Of a DNA stretch of 64,000 nt, positions 43,080 through 52,336 are shown piece after piece. The stretch spans positions 209,001 through 273,000 of the forward strand of contig NZ_AP022321.1 in assembly GCF_013393365.1 (NCBI RefSeq). Reading direction: 5' to 3'. This stretch comes from Veillonella nakazawae. GTDB taxonomy: Bacteria; Bacillota; Negativicutes; Veillonellales; Veillonellaceae. Within the stretch, counting starts at the first letter, position 1; each line of letters starts with the position of its first letter. A model generated the notes under the pieces. That model saw only the letters and a list, made by a program, of their open reading frames with translations. It was not told the DNA's origin and ran no database searches. Made by a program: the position numbers and the translations under genes.

Positions 43080-44351
43080 ATGCAGCCATTTCGATTTATA
43101 CACTGTGGTGACCTGCATTTAGGGGCACCCTTTCAATATGCTACAGGTATTAGCCGCGCCGTTGATCGCGCCGTGAGCGAAGCTACCTATGTAGCTTTTG
43201 ATACAATTATTGACACTGCTATTGATGAGCATGTTCATGCCGTTGTCATAGCTGGTGATATTTATAATAGCGAAGATCATAATCTAGAGGCACAGGTGCG
43301 ATTTGTGCGCGCCATGTATCGTTTGGCGGAACATCGCATTGCAGTATATATGGTGCAAGGTAATCATGATCCTGCTGAAAGCTGGAAGGCTCAATTGCAG
43401 ATGCCGGATAATGTGCATGTATTCTCTAGTGAACAAGTACAACGTTTCCCATTAATTGTTAACAATATAGAAATTGGTGGCGTTTACGGCATTAGCTGTG
43501 GCCATGGTAATGAAAGCGACAATTATGCGCGCCAATACCGTGCCTTTGAACGAGATGAGTTTTCTTTGGCTGTCATGCACGGTACGGTAGGTTCTAGTGC
43601 AGGCTCTGAAAACCATAATGTGACCGGTCCATGCAGTTTAACTGATCTTGCAGAGGCGGCTATGGATTATTGGGCATTAGGACATATTCACAAATCTCAA
43701 GTTCTTAGCGAGGAACCTCTTGTTGTTTATTCCGGTAATCCTCAAGGTTTACACCGCAAGGAAATAGGCGCTAAGGGGTGCTATCTCGTCTCTGTATCTC
43801 ATAATGGTCATTGTGAACCTCGTTTCATTGAAACAAGTGCAATCCGTTTTGAAGAAATCAAAATTGATATTGCAGGCATGAAAACGGAAGCAGAATTTTT
43901 AGAAATTTTACGCCATAAAAAAGAGAATCTCCGTAAGCAATATAAGAAAAATATCTTGCTTTCCATTGTTCTCGTAGGTACTGGTCCGTTGCATCGTTTA
44001 TGTACACAAGAAGGTGTGCGCAAATTATGGTTGCAAGAGTCCCAAAGTGAAGAGAAAAGCAAGTCTATATTTGTTATGCCTTATCGCATGATCTGTAATA
44101 CGCGACCTAGCATTAATTTGGCTGAACGTAGATTGTTATCCGATGTAGTAGGGGATTATTTACGCGCCTATGATGATATGGTTGATGGCAATGCGGTACA
44201 GACGGTACGTCAAATTTTGGCAGAACGACCTGAGTTTAAACGCTTAGGTGTATATGCCGATTTGTTGAGTGATGAATTATTGCTTCGCGCCTTGAAGCGC
44301 TGTGAAATTGAAGGTGTTACTGTATTGATGGGGGCTAACGATGAACATTAA
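43080..44351 (+). CDS. YhaO/SbcD-like metallophosphoesterase (DNA repair exonuclease)
   Basis: A 423-residue calcineurin-like phosphoesterase. Metal motifs are CGDLHLG, GDIYN, GNHD and the His pair in ALGHIHK (late ALGHIHKSQ). It matches the YhaO/SbcD type acting on DNA ends. The next gene overlaps by 11 bp and encodes an SMC-like ATPase, the usual partner. GGAGTGG precedes the ATG. A role in DNA repair is inferred from the family. Confidence 0.9.
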   Translation: MQPFRFIHCGDLHLGAPFQYATGISRAVDRAVSEATYVAFDTIIDTAIDEHVHAVVIAGDIYNSEDHNLEAQVRFVRAMYRLAEHRIAVYMVQGNHDPAESWKAQLQMPDNVHVFSSEQVQRFPLIVNNIEIGGVYGISCGHGNESDNYARQYRAFERDEFSLAVMHGTVGSSAGSENHNVTGPCSLTDLAEAAMDYWALGHIHKSQVLSEEPLVVYSGNPQGLHRKEIGAKGCYLVSVSHNGHCEPRFIETSAIRFEEIKIDIAGMKTEAEFLEILRHKKENLRKQYKKNILLSIVLVGTGPLHRLCTQEGVRKLWLQESQSEEKSKSIFVMPYRMICNTRPSINLAERRLLSDVVGDYLRAYDDMVDGNAVQTVRQILAERPEFKRLGVYADLLSDELLLRALKRCEIEGVTVLMGANDEH

Positions 44352-47223
44352 ACGCATACGATTTGATGAATTTGGCCCGTATCACAACTGGTCTTTCACT
44401 ACGGGAAATCATGGTGTTCAGCTCATGTATGGACCTAATGAAAGTGGCAAAACATCTCTTCTTGAAGGGATGCGCACCCTTTTATTCGGTGGTACGCATA
44501 AGGCTTATGGGCCTATGACGGGTGCCCTTGATGTAGAGCGTAATGGTGAAAGCTACTACATTGGTCGTAAGGGTAAACAACTAGACTTTTACAGTCCAGG
44601 AAATCCAGCCATTCATGAGGAGCCAGCTCAACACTGGTGGCATGGTATTGATAAAAAAACATATAATCGAATTTTCGGATTGACTCTTGATGATTTACAA
44701 GGTCTCGATGTTCTACAAGAGGTAGAGGTTCGGTCTCGCTTCTTCGGTGCTGAAGGGGGCGAGCATTTAGGCTCGGTTGTAAAAGATGTGGAAAAAGGCG
44801 CTACTGATCTATTAGTAGCTTCCTCTAATGGTAAACGCCGCATCAACGTGTTGATGGATGAACTTAAAGAAAATCGTCAAAAGTTAAGCCATTTAGCCGA
44901 GCATGAAACGCAATATGTAGAACTGCAAAAGGTCTTTCACAGTACTGAGCAGACTGAGGCAGAATTGCAAGGGCAGTTGCAAGAGTGGAAGGAATACCGC
45001 GACGGTATAGATATGGTATTGCGCGCGTGGGATACGTATCGCCGTAGCGAAGAAGCGCGTATGCATATGCAACAGTACAATAGCGAGCTTGCCTTGAGTC
45101 GTGATGAGTTCCTTCGCATCGATGAGGAAATTAAACGAGCTCGAGACAATATGCAGTTGTGGCAAGAAAAGGAAGCGTCTTTGATGCCAGCCAACTTTAG
45201 TCCTGATAGTCCGTTTGGTACGTATGGTCAAGATATTGAAGACCTCATCCAACAAGGGGCTAAATGGGAACAATTGCGCCGGGAGTGTGAAGAAGGGGAT
45301 GCGTACATCTTCAAGGTGCGAGAACAATTAGAATTCTCTCGATCCATGCATTCTGCATGGCGTGATGATGAACCGATGGCCGATGATGTGAATTGGTTTG
45401 AAGGTGAGCGCTTAGCAAGTCGCTTGCGCACTGCTAAAGATCAATTATTACATTGGCAAGATCGCAAGCCTGCTGAGGCCTCTGATGATTTGCCAGCAGC
45501 CAATCTCGACGGAGCATCGTTACCAAATTACAGTGAAGAGGATTTGGCGAAAAAAGAGCATCTCGAACGTGAACTAGAGCTTATCTTGATGGATATTGAT
45601 CGAGTTACAGAAAAACGGGATAGCTATGGTCCTGATGCACAACCGAGTAATTTGCCAAAGTGGTTACAACGCATTAGTGGCGTAGCTGCAGTGATTGGCG
45701 TTTTACTCGTATTAGCAGGCTTATTAGTATTAGAGTCTGTACTTTATACGATTGGCGGCTTTGTACTATTAATCCTATCTATGGCATTGTTCTGGTATGC
45801 TACATGGAGACGTCATAACGGCAATTCTGATGTATCTAAATTGAATTATGAGTTACAAATCTTGTCATCTCGTAAATCTGATGTAGAACATCAGTTAGAG
45901 GCACTTGTGAAAGCCACAACACCTGTGGTGAGTCCAATTCCATCCATAGAGGGCGCAGCGCATCTTGATCGTTGGGTCCAAGAAGGTCATACGTTGCAAG
46001 CTATTTATGATGAAGCCCTTGCAGCTTGGCAGAATTGGTTGCCTCAAGGTGCGGCGAAGAGCCTTAACGAAGATGATTTCTTCGGTCTCAAACAAGAGTA
46101 CGATCAGTACCATGAACAGTTACGTACTATTGAAGGTTATGAAAAGCGCTTAGCAGAGCACAAAGAAGGCTTACGCGTTATCGAAGACCAAGCCATGACC
46201 TTGTGGTATAACCTTGGTGTTGAGGCTCCTGTATCTCCTACAGAGTTAAAACGTATTTATAACCAATATAAAAACTTTCAACAAAATAAAATTGTATGGG
46301 AACAAAAGGAAGCACAACGTAAAAGCTTCCGCAATGAATACGATAATTGGCACCGCAAAGAAAAAGAATTGCTACTTCGTCAACAAGAGCTATTGCACAA
46401 GGCTGGCATGGAAAGCTCTAACGAGTATCGTCAACATCTTATCGATGAAGACCAATACAAGCAATGGCAAACCATTTACAAGCAAAGTCAGGTACAGTTA
46501 GATTTATTAGCTCCTGATGCAGAGAATAAAGATTTATTCTATCGTCGCTTGCGTGAAGACAATAAGGATAATTGGCTTGATGAATTGGCGCATTCTGAAC
46601 GAGAAATAGCATCCATTGAAGACAAGTTGGCAATATTATATGAGCGCCGTGGTCAAATTGTGGAGTCTATGCGTGCCCTAGGTTCTGACCAAGAGCAACA
46701 CCAAATGCTTCAAGAACGGGAAGCGCTGCAAAATGAATTAGAATCTGCTCTCGAAGACTGGGCTACCCAAGTGTTGATGAGCCACTGCATGGATAAGGCT
46801 CAACAGTCCTATGAGCAAGAAAAACAGCCTCATATGTTAGAGCTTGCATCTTCTTATATAGAACGTTTGACTGGCGGTATCTATACCTTTGATATTCTCG
46901 GGATCAACGAAGGCGTAGCACTGGTTAGTGGCAATGGAGAACGCTTAGAACTTAAGTTCTGGTCTAGTGGCTTAGCCGACCAAGTATACTTGGCATTGCG
47001 CCTAGCATTAGCTAAGGTATTCTCTTACCAAGTTGAATCCTTGCCAATTATCCTAGACGATATTCTTGTGCGCTTTGATGAAAACCGTCAACGTAGTGCA
47101 TTAGAACTATTAGCAGAAATAGGCAAGAACCAACAAATCTGGTTGTTTACATGCCAACGCTCTGTATTTGATATGGCTCAATCCGTTACAGGCATTGATC
47201 GGCATAGATTAAGTCGCAATTAA
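44341..47223 (+). CDS. YhaN/SbcC-like SMC-type ATPase
   Basis: A 960-residue ATPase. The Walker A loop is GPNESGKTSLLEG at residues about 31-43, and Walker B is in LPIILDDILVRFDENR near the C-terminus after the signature region LKFWSSGLADQVYLAL. The middle is coiled coil (residues about 190-430 and 500-830) interrupted by a hydrophobic hairpin (AAVIGVLLVLAGLLV and LYTIGGFVLLILSMALFW) as in YhaN proteins, which may be membrane-associated. It is translationally coupled to the nuclease gene. Confidence 0.88.
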   Translation: MNIKRIRFDEFGPYHNWSFTTGNHGVQLMYGPNESGKTSLLEGMRTLLFGGTHKAYGPMTGALDVERNGESYYIGRKGKQLDFYSPGNPAIHEEPAQHWWHGIDKKTYNRIFGLTLDDLQGLDVLQEVEVRSRFFGAEGGEHLGSVVKDVEKGATDLLVASSNGKRRINVLMDELKENRQKLSHLAEHETQYVELQKVFHSTEQTEAELQGQLQEWKEYRDGIDMVLRAWDTYRRSEEARMHMQQYNSELALSRDEFLRIDEEIKRARDNMQLWQEKEASLMPANFSPDSPFGTYGQDIEDLIQQGAKWEQLRRECEEGDAYIFKVREQLEFSRSMHSAWRDDEPMADDVNWFEGERLASRLRTAKDQLLHWQDRKPAEASDDLPAANLDGASLPNYSEEDLAKKEHLERELELILMDIDRVTEKRDSYGPDAQPSNLPKWLQRISGVAAVIGVLLVLAGLLVLESVLYTIGGFVLLILSMALFWYATWRRHNGNSDVSKLNYELQILSSRKSDVEHQLEALVKATTPVVSPIPSIEGAAHLDRWVQEGHTLQAIYDEALAAWQNWLPQGAAKSLNEDDFFGLKQEYDQYHEQLRTIEGYEKRLAEHKEGLRVIEDQAMTLWYNLGVEAPVSPTELKRIYNQYKNFQQNKIVWEQKEAQRKSFRNEYDNWHRKEKELLLRQQELLHKAGMESSNEYRQHLIDEDQYKQWQTIYKQSQVQLDLLAPDAENKDLFYRRLREDNKDNWLDELAHSEREIASIEDKLAILYERRGQIVESMRALGSDQEQHQMLQEREALQNELESALEDWATQVLMSHCMDKAQQSYEQEKQPHMLELASSYIERLTGGIYTFDILGINEGVALVSGNGERLELKFWSSGLADQVYLALRLALAKVFSYQVESLPIILDDILVRFDENRQRSALELLAEIGKNQQIWLFTCQRSVFDMAQSVTGIDRHRLSRN

Positions 47224-47354
47224 ACGTAACCCCTGTGAAGGTATATAGCTTTCACAGGGAATAGTAATGACAACGTTATAAGTGATGTAACTAAAGTAAC
47301 TGTTTTAGTTATCATAGTGTGTTAGTATTGATTAGAAAGAAAGGGGTTGAGTAC

Positions 47355-48398
47355 TTGAATACAGCATATTTAGATATGATCCAAGGTAAGAACCCTGGTG
47401 TAACACCTGTGTGGTATATGCGCCAAGCTGGTCGTAGCCAAGCGGAATACCGCAAAATCAAAGAAAAATATACGCTCTTTGAAATTACAAAAGAGCCTGA
47501 GTTGTGTGCTCGTGTTACAGAGCTACCTGTAAAAGAATACGGCGTAGATGCAGCCATCCTTTACAAGGATATTATGAGCCCTATGGTAGGGATGAATGTA
47601 AACGTAGAGCTCAAGGCGGGTGTGGGCCCTGTGTTTAATACACCAATTCGCTCCATGGCTGATGTAGATACATTAGATACCTTTGACCCTACAAAGGTAG
47701 ATTATATCGGGAAAACGATTAGGTTATTAACATCCGGTATGCTCGACGTTCCGCTCATTGGATTCTGTGGCGCACCATTTACGATTGCGTCTTACCTCAT
47801 CGAAGGGGGACCAACAAAGAATTATAATAAGACCCGTGGCATGCTTATAGGTGCACCAGATGTATGGAATGCATTGATGACAAAGTTAGCAGATATGTCC
47901 ATTGAATATTTGTCTATGCAAGCCGAAGCCGGTGCGAATGCATTACAAATTTTCGACTCTTGGGTTGGTGCAGTGAATGCGGACCAATATAAACAAGGTA
48001 TTTATCCTCATATGGAACGCATTATTAAGACTGTGAAGGAGCGATACCCTCACTTGCCTATGGCTATGAATGGTGTTGGTACCGATCATCTCGTATCTAT
48101 TTGGTCTCATTTGCCATTGGATGTAATCGCTCTTGATTGGCGTAGCTCCATCGTTATGGCTAATGAACGAGGCGTAACGCAAACGGTACAAGGTAATCTC
48201 GATCCAGCCTACTTATTCGCTGATGAAAAAACATTAGCTCATGAAGTGGACCGTATCTTACTTGATGGTGTTCGTTATGGCCGTCATATCTTTAACTTAG
48301 GTCATGGCGTATTCCCAGAGGCGGATCCTAAAAAGCTCCATTGGCTTACAGACTATGTACATGAACGCAGTCGTGAATTATGGGCACAAGAGGGGTAA
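47355..48398 (+). CDS. hemE: Uroporphyrinogen decarboxylase
   Basis: A 347-residue enzyme converting uroporphyrinogen III to coproporphyrinogen III. Family signatures are PVWYMRQAGRSQAEYR and GFCGAPFTIASY. The start is taken as TTG 47355 behind AAGGGG; the frame is open to 47319 but that region has no suitable site. It begins a hem gene run ordered decarboxylase, ferrochelatase, oxidase, and then the coprohaem decarboxylase. Confidence 0.95.
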   Translation: MNTAYLDMIQGKNPGVTPVWYMRQAGRSQAEYRKIKEKYTLFEITKEPELCARVTELPVKEYGVDAAILYKDIMSPMVGMNVNVELKAGVGPVFNTPIRSMADVDTLDTFDPTKVDYIGKTIRLLTSGMLDVPLIGFCGAPFTIASYLIEGGPTKNYNKTRGMLIGAPDVWNALMTKLADMSIEYLSMQAEAGANALQIFDSWVGAVNADQYKQGIYPHMERIIKTVKERYPHLPMAMNGVGTDHLVSIWSHLPLDVIALDWRSSIVMANERGVTQTVQGNLDPAYLFADEKTLAHEVDRILLDGVRYGRHIFNLGHGVFPEADPKKLHWLTDYVHERSRELWAQEG

Positions 48399-48402
48399 GC
48401 TA

Positions 48403-49302
48403 GTGAACATCGAGAAAAAAGGATTATTATTCTTATCCTATGGTAGCCCTTCAAGTAAGGATGATCTAGTGCCATATATGACGAGTATTCGTCATGGTCG
48501 CGTGCCGACCGATGCTGAAGTTGCAAATCTTACCCATCGTTATGATGTCATTGGTCAGTGGTCCAACGTAGAATTACAAACGATGGCAGAACGTCAATAT
48601 AATAGACTGCTTACGTTGTTGCCATCCATACCATCGGCCATCGGATATCTTCATATGAAGCCGTCCATTGCTGATGCGGTAGATACATTAGTCAAACAAG
48701 GTGTAGAGCATATTATCGCTATCGTAACGGCCCCATTCTTTACGTCTCTTGGTACTGGTGCTTATGAGAAGCAAGTGCAGGCTGCAATTGGTGACTTTCA
48801 AGATGTAACCTTTGATGTTATTCGTGCTTGGTGGGATCAACCTTCCTTTATCGAGTATTGGGTGAAAGCAGTTTCAGACTGCATCAATGACACTAAAGAT
48901 GTATTTGTTATTTTTAGTGCTCATAGCATACCTCTTATTAATAGTCATAATGCAGACTCTTATGCTTTGGCCTTAGAGGAAAGTGCAAAAGAAATCGCTC
49001 AACGGTGCGATTTAGAACAGTGGTCTGTAGCTTGGCAGAGCGCAGCCCCTCACGGGCAATGGTTAGGTCCAACCGTAGCGGAAGCAATCAATCAATCTTT
49101 GCGTAGTGGTGCGATACATATAGCCTTTGTACCATTTGGCTTTGTAAGCAATCATGTAGAGGTATTGTACGATAATGATGTAGAGTGTAAAGAACTCGTT
49201 GATGCTGGCGGCGCTGTATATATGCGTGCAGAAATGCCGAATTGTGATGAAACATTCTTGCAAGCGATGGCGAGTGCAATAATAGAAAGGATTCATTCGT
49301 GA
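48403..49302 (+). CDS. hemH: Ferrochelatase (coproporphyrin-type likely)
   Basis: A 299-residue ferrochelatase. The catalytic His is in FSAHSIP and the Glu in GFVSNHVEVLYDND. The haem pathway context with hemQ indicates the coproporphyrin-dependent route, so the substrate is probably coproporphyrin III (CpfC). GTG 48403 lies behind AGAGGGG, 4 bp after the hemE stop; its stop overlaps the next start. Somewhat short relative to E. coli HemH but normal for CpfC. Confidence 0.92.
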   Translation: MNIEKKGLLFLSYGSPSSKDDLVPYMTSIRHGRVPTDAEVANLTHRYDVIGQWSNVELQTMAERQYNRLLTLLPSIPSAIGYLHMKPSIADAVDTLVKQGVEHIIAIVTAPFFTSLGTGAYEKQVQAAIGDFQDVTFDVIRAWWDQPSFIEYWVKAVSDCINDTKDVFVIFSAHSIPLINSHNADSYALALEESAKEIAQRCDLEQWSVAWQSAAPHGQWLGPTVAEAINQSLRSGAIHIAFVPFGFVSNHVEVLYDNDVECKELVDAGGAVYMRAEMPNCDETFLQAMASAIIERIHS

Positions 49303-51029
49303 ATGTAACAATAGTGGGCGGTGGCTTAACTGGATTGACAGCGGCTTATTATTTAGGCCGTGCAAAGCCGGACTGGACCATCACTCTTTATGAACAAGCA
49401 CCACGATTTGGTGGGAAAATACAAACACAACGCGTCGATGACTTCGTGGTAGAGCTCGGACCTGATTCTTACTTAGGCCGTAAAACGGAAATGACGGATC
49501 TCGTCTATGATCTCGGATTAGGGGACACCCTTGTATCGAATGAAACAGGGCAAGCCTTTGTGTATGACAAAGGTTCTATTCATCCGATTCCAGGGGGCTC
49601 TATCATGGGCATCCCTACGGAAATGATGCCTTTTGTGAAAGCAACGCTTATTTCTTGGCCTGGCAAATTGCGAGCTGGTTTAGATTACTTTAAAAAGCCA
49701 TACCAACTAGATAAAAATGGAGATGTATCTATTGGTCATTTCTTTCAATACCATTTAGGTCAAGAAATGATGGATAAGCTCATCGAGCCTCTATTGGCGG
49801 GTATCTATGGCGGCGACATTTATAAAATTAGCTTGTTATCTACATTCCCTCATTTTATTCAAGTAGAACAAAAATATGGGAACATGGTAAAAGGCATGAT
49901 GGCTGCTAAGATGGGCCACTCTAAAGCGGGGGTTACTAAAGCGGCTAAAGGTGCCGTAGCTGAAGGCGACGTACCGCGTGCTGGTAAAGGGACTATGACA
50001 GACCGTCAATTCGAAAGCCATGAAGCAAAGTCTAGTCAAACTGCATCTACGAATAATAGTTCAAACAGTTCTGGCCATGCCACAAATACTAGTCCACACC
50101 GACAAACTAGTAAGGTTCAAGCGGATATGGCGAGTCGTAAGGGGACTGCTGCTCAATCTGGTATGTTCCGCCAATTGACAGGCGGCCTTGAAAGCGTTAT
50201 TACCGCTATCGTTGATGCCATGCCTAGTAATGTGCACTTGTATACAGGTACGCTAGTTTCTAATATTCGATATGTTGAAGGTATGTATGCTATCGATGTG
50301 GAGAACTCTGGAAACGATGCTTGTGGCTGTCAGTCTCATTCTAAATCTATTAGAACTGCGTCTATTAATGCTGAGAACAGGGTAGAAGCTAGTGATTCTA
50401 CTACAGATTCAGCTATAGAGGTACTCCTTGATAAAGCTCCTGCTATGGCGGATCATGTGATTATCGCGACACCGCCTGCCACATATACGCAATGGTTTAA
50501 GGATGATCCGGGTTTTGATTTCTTGCGCTCCATGGAACAGTCGAGCTGTGCTATTGCTATTATGGCCTTTGATAAAGCTACCTTTGATGGTGACTTAAAA
50601 GGTTCGGGCCTCTTGATTACACGCAACACAGATACACCTCTTACAGCGTGTACTATTCTTAATCAAAAATGGCCTCAAACAACGCCTGACGATAAAATCG
50701 TATTGCGCGTCTTTATTGGTAAACCTGGTAATGATGTAGTAGAACATCTCAATGATAAGGAACTTTCAGAGTTAGCAGTAAAAGAAATTCAACGCATTAT
50801 GAATTTTGCAGCACAACCTGAATGGGTGCGCATCAATCGTCTCATTCACTGCATGCCTCAATATAATGTGGGCCATCGCGCAGGGATCACAGCAGTGCGT
50901 GAACATGTGGCAAAACACTATCCAAATTTACATCTCATTGGTACACCATTTGATGGCATCGGTATTCCTGATGGTGTGAAGCAAGCGAAAGAATTAGTAC
51001 AGTCTATTGTGGATAGTAATAAAAGTTAA
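49299..51029 (+). CDS. hemY: HemY-type porphyrinogen oxidase (CgoX) with two polar insertions
   Basis: A 576-residue FAD-dependent oxidase of coproporphyrinogen III. The FAD loop VGGGLTGLTAAYYLG is at residues 6-20 and the late GTPFDGIGIPDGV is typical. Usual lengths are about 460-480: here residues about 207-288 (Ser/Thr/Asn/Lys-rich) and 337-372 are polar, low-complexity inserts, presumably surface loops. The GTG start at 49299 overlaps the hemH stop. It follows hemH and precedes hemQ. Confidence 0.92.
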   Translation: MNVTIVGGGLTGLTAAYYLGRAKPDWTITLYEQAPRFGGKIQTQRVDDFVVELGPDSYLGRKTEMTDLVYDLGLGDTLVSNETGQAFVYDKGSIHPIPGGSIMGIPTEMMPFVKATLISWPGKLRAGLDYFKKPYQLDKNGDVSIGHFFQYHLGQEMMDKLIEPLLAGIYGGDIYKISLLSTFPHFIQVEQKYGNMVKGMMAAKMGHSKAGVTKAAKGAVAEGDVPRAGKGTMTDRQFESHEAKSSQTASTNNSSNSSGHATNTSPHRQTSKVQADMASRKGTAAQSGMFRQLTGGLESVITAIVDAMPSNVHLYTGTLVSNIRYVEGMYAIDVENSGNDACGCQSHSKSIRTASINAENRVEASDSTTDSAIEVLLDKAPAMADHVIIATPPATYTQWFKDDPGFDFLRSMEQSSCAIAIMAFDKATFDGDLKGSGLLITRNTDTPLTACTILNQKWPQTTPDDKIVLRVFIGKPGNDVVEHLNDKELSELAVKEIQRIMNFAAQPEWVRINRLIHCMPQYNVGHRAGITAVREHVAKHYPNLHLIGTPFDGIGIPDGVKQAKELVQSIVDSNKS

Positions 51030-51048
51030 TATTAATAAATAATTATAA

Positions 51049-51089
51049 GAAAAGACTCCATATGCTATAATAGTATATGGAGTCTTTTC
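51049..51089. terminator. Terminator after the hemE-hemH-hemY run
   Basis: Arms GAAAAGACTCCATAT / ATATGGAGTCTTTTC. Confidence 0.8.
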
Positions 51090-51151
51090 GATTCTTAAAG
51101 TAATAGATATATATCCTTTTAATATAATCACTATAGATAGGAGTGATCACA

Positions 51152-51883
51152 ATGGGAAAAGCAATCCCTACAGTAGAAGGTTGGCATAGCCAACACATGG
51201 TCTTTGCTATGGATTTCAGTGCATGGAACTGCTTTACAGCTGAAGAAAAAGCAGAAGCATGCAACGAATTAAAAGCATTTTTAGCAGACCTTGAAGCTAA
51301 ACATCAAGCTAAAGAAGGTAGCTATGCATTCTATGATTGTAATGGTGCAAAAGGGGACTTAATCCTATGGATCCTTGGTCCATCCCTTGAATACTTGGCA
51401 CAAGTAGAACGCAAATTCCGTCGCCTTGCGATTGCAAGCGTATTAGTTCAAACATATTCCTATACATCTGTAACAGAAGTAAGTGCTTATGTTAAAGCTA
51501 AACTCGATACAGAAGAAGTTAACCAAAAATTATACCCTCATGTACCTCGTGACAAATACATCTGCTTCTATAACATGAGCAAAAAACGTGAAGGTGATGA
51601 CAACTGGTTCATGCTACCACCACAAGAACGAGGCATGTTGATGAAATCTCACGGTGAACTTGGTAAAACATACCTAGACGTTTTATCCGAATTTACAACA
51701 GGTGGCTGTGGCCTAGATGACTGGGAATGGGGCATTACAATCTTCAGTAATGACGACATCCAATTCAAAAAAATCGTATACGATATGCGCTTTGAAGTAG
51801 CCAGTGCAAAATACGGCATCTTCAGCGACTTCTACGTTGGTACCATCATCGACGATGCACTACTAGAAGAAATCTTTGGATAA
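51152..51883 (+). CDS. hemQ: Coprohaem decarboxylase (HemQ/ChdC)
   Basis: A 243-residue chlorite-dismutase-family enzyme that makes protohaem from coprohaem. The catalytic Tyr is in CFYNMSKKREG and the axial His in MKSHGELGKTY; the ending DDWEWGITIF is conserved. ATG 51152 follows AGGAG. It has its own promoter region after the terminator of the hem run. Together with hemE, cpfC and cgoX it completes the coproporphyrin-dependent pathway. Confidence 0.95.
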   Translation: MGKAIPTVEGWHSQHMVFAMDFSAWNCFTAEEKAEACNELKAFLADLEAKHQAKEGSYAFYDCNGAKGDLILWILGPSLEYLAQVERKFRRLAIASVLVQTYSYTSVTEVSAYVKAKLDTEEVNQKLYPHVPRDKYICFYNMSKKREGDDNWFMLPPQERGMLMKSHGELGKTYLDVLSEFTTGGCGLDDWEWGITIFSNDDIQFKKIVYDMRFEVASAKYGIFSDFYVGTIIDDALLEEIFG

Positions 51884-51884
51884 A

Positions 51885-51911
51885 AAAGGGGACTGCTTGG
51901 CAGTCCCTTTA
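51885..51911. terminator. Terminator after hemQ
   Basis: Arms GGGACTGC / GCAGTCCC with TTG loop. Confidence 0.9.
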
Positions 51912-51954
51912 TTCTAATTTGACGATATATATCTTTAACTCTATAATATAAATA

Positions 51955-52059
51955 GATAGTCAGACGAGTAGGACGTCAGGCGCATCTCAAAAACTAATTA
52001 TCTAGGAAATGGCCTTTCTGTTTAGCTAATTACGCATGGTAACGGAGGGCTATTTTTTA
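51955..52059 (+). other. Structured intergenic element A, possible ncRNA or riboswitch
   Basis: Between hemQ and narK. A C/G-richer stretch (GTCAGACGAGTAGGACGTCAGG) precedes paired segments CTAGGAAA / TTTCTGTTTAG and AAATGGCC / GGGCTATTT, and then ATTTTTTAT. No ORF is supported and no family was recognised. Its plus-strand orientation is suggested by the T run only. Confidence 0.4.
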
Positions 52060-52169
52060 TTTCCTTTTTAATGAATGCTATAATTTTGAACAGAAAATTT
52101 GATGTTCGTACTGCACTGCGTAAAATATAATTCACTATATCTGAGCATCTTATTTACAACTATATTTTT

Positions 52170-52264
52170 ATAAAAGAGAACCCCGCATCGATCCGACTTA
52201 CGAGGTCAAGGCCCTAGGCCGCAGGCCTGATACGTATGGAGGAGAGATGCGGGGTTTCTTTTAT
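52170..52264. other. Structured intergenic element B, long hairpin
   Basis: Outer arms AACCCCGCATC (52179-52189) and GATGCGGGGTT (52246-52256) enclose 56 nt with an inner AGGCC-GCA-GGCCT hairpin (52216-52228). T runs occur on both sides, so it may be a bidirectional terminator with a structured loop, or a small RNA. The GC content stands out from the surroundings. Confidence 0.5.
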
Positions 52265-52336
52265 CACTTAGTTTAGAAAAGTGAATTATATTTTGTTGTA
52301 CTGTGGAGTGAACGTAAATTTTCTGTTTCCAGAAAA

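Noticed and set aside
52170..52264. SRP RNA or Moco riboswitch
   Set aside because: The conserved cores of these RNAs were not recognisable, so the element is left unnamed.
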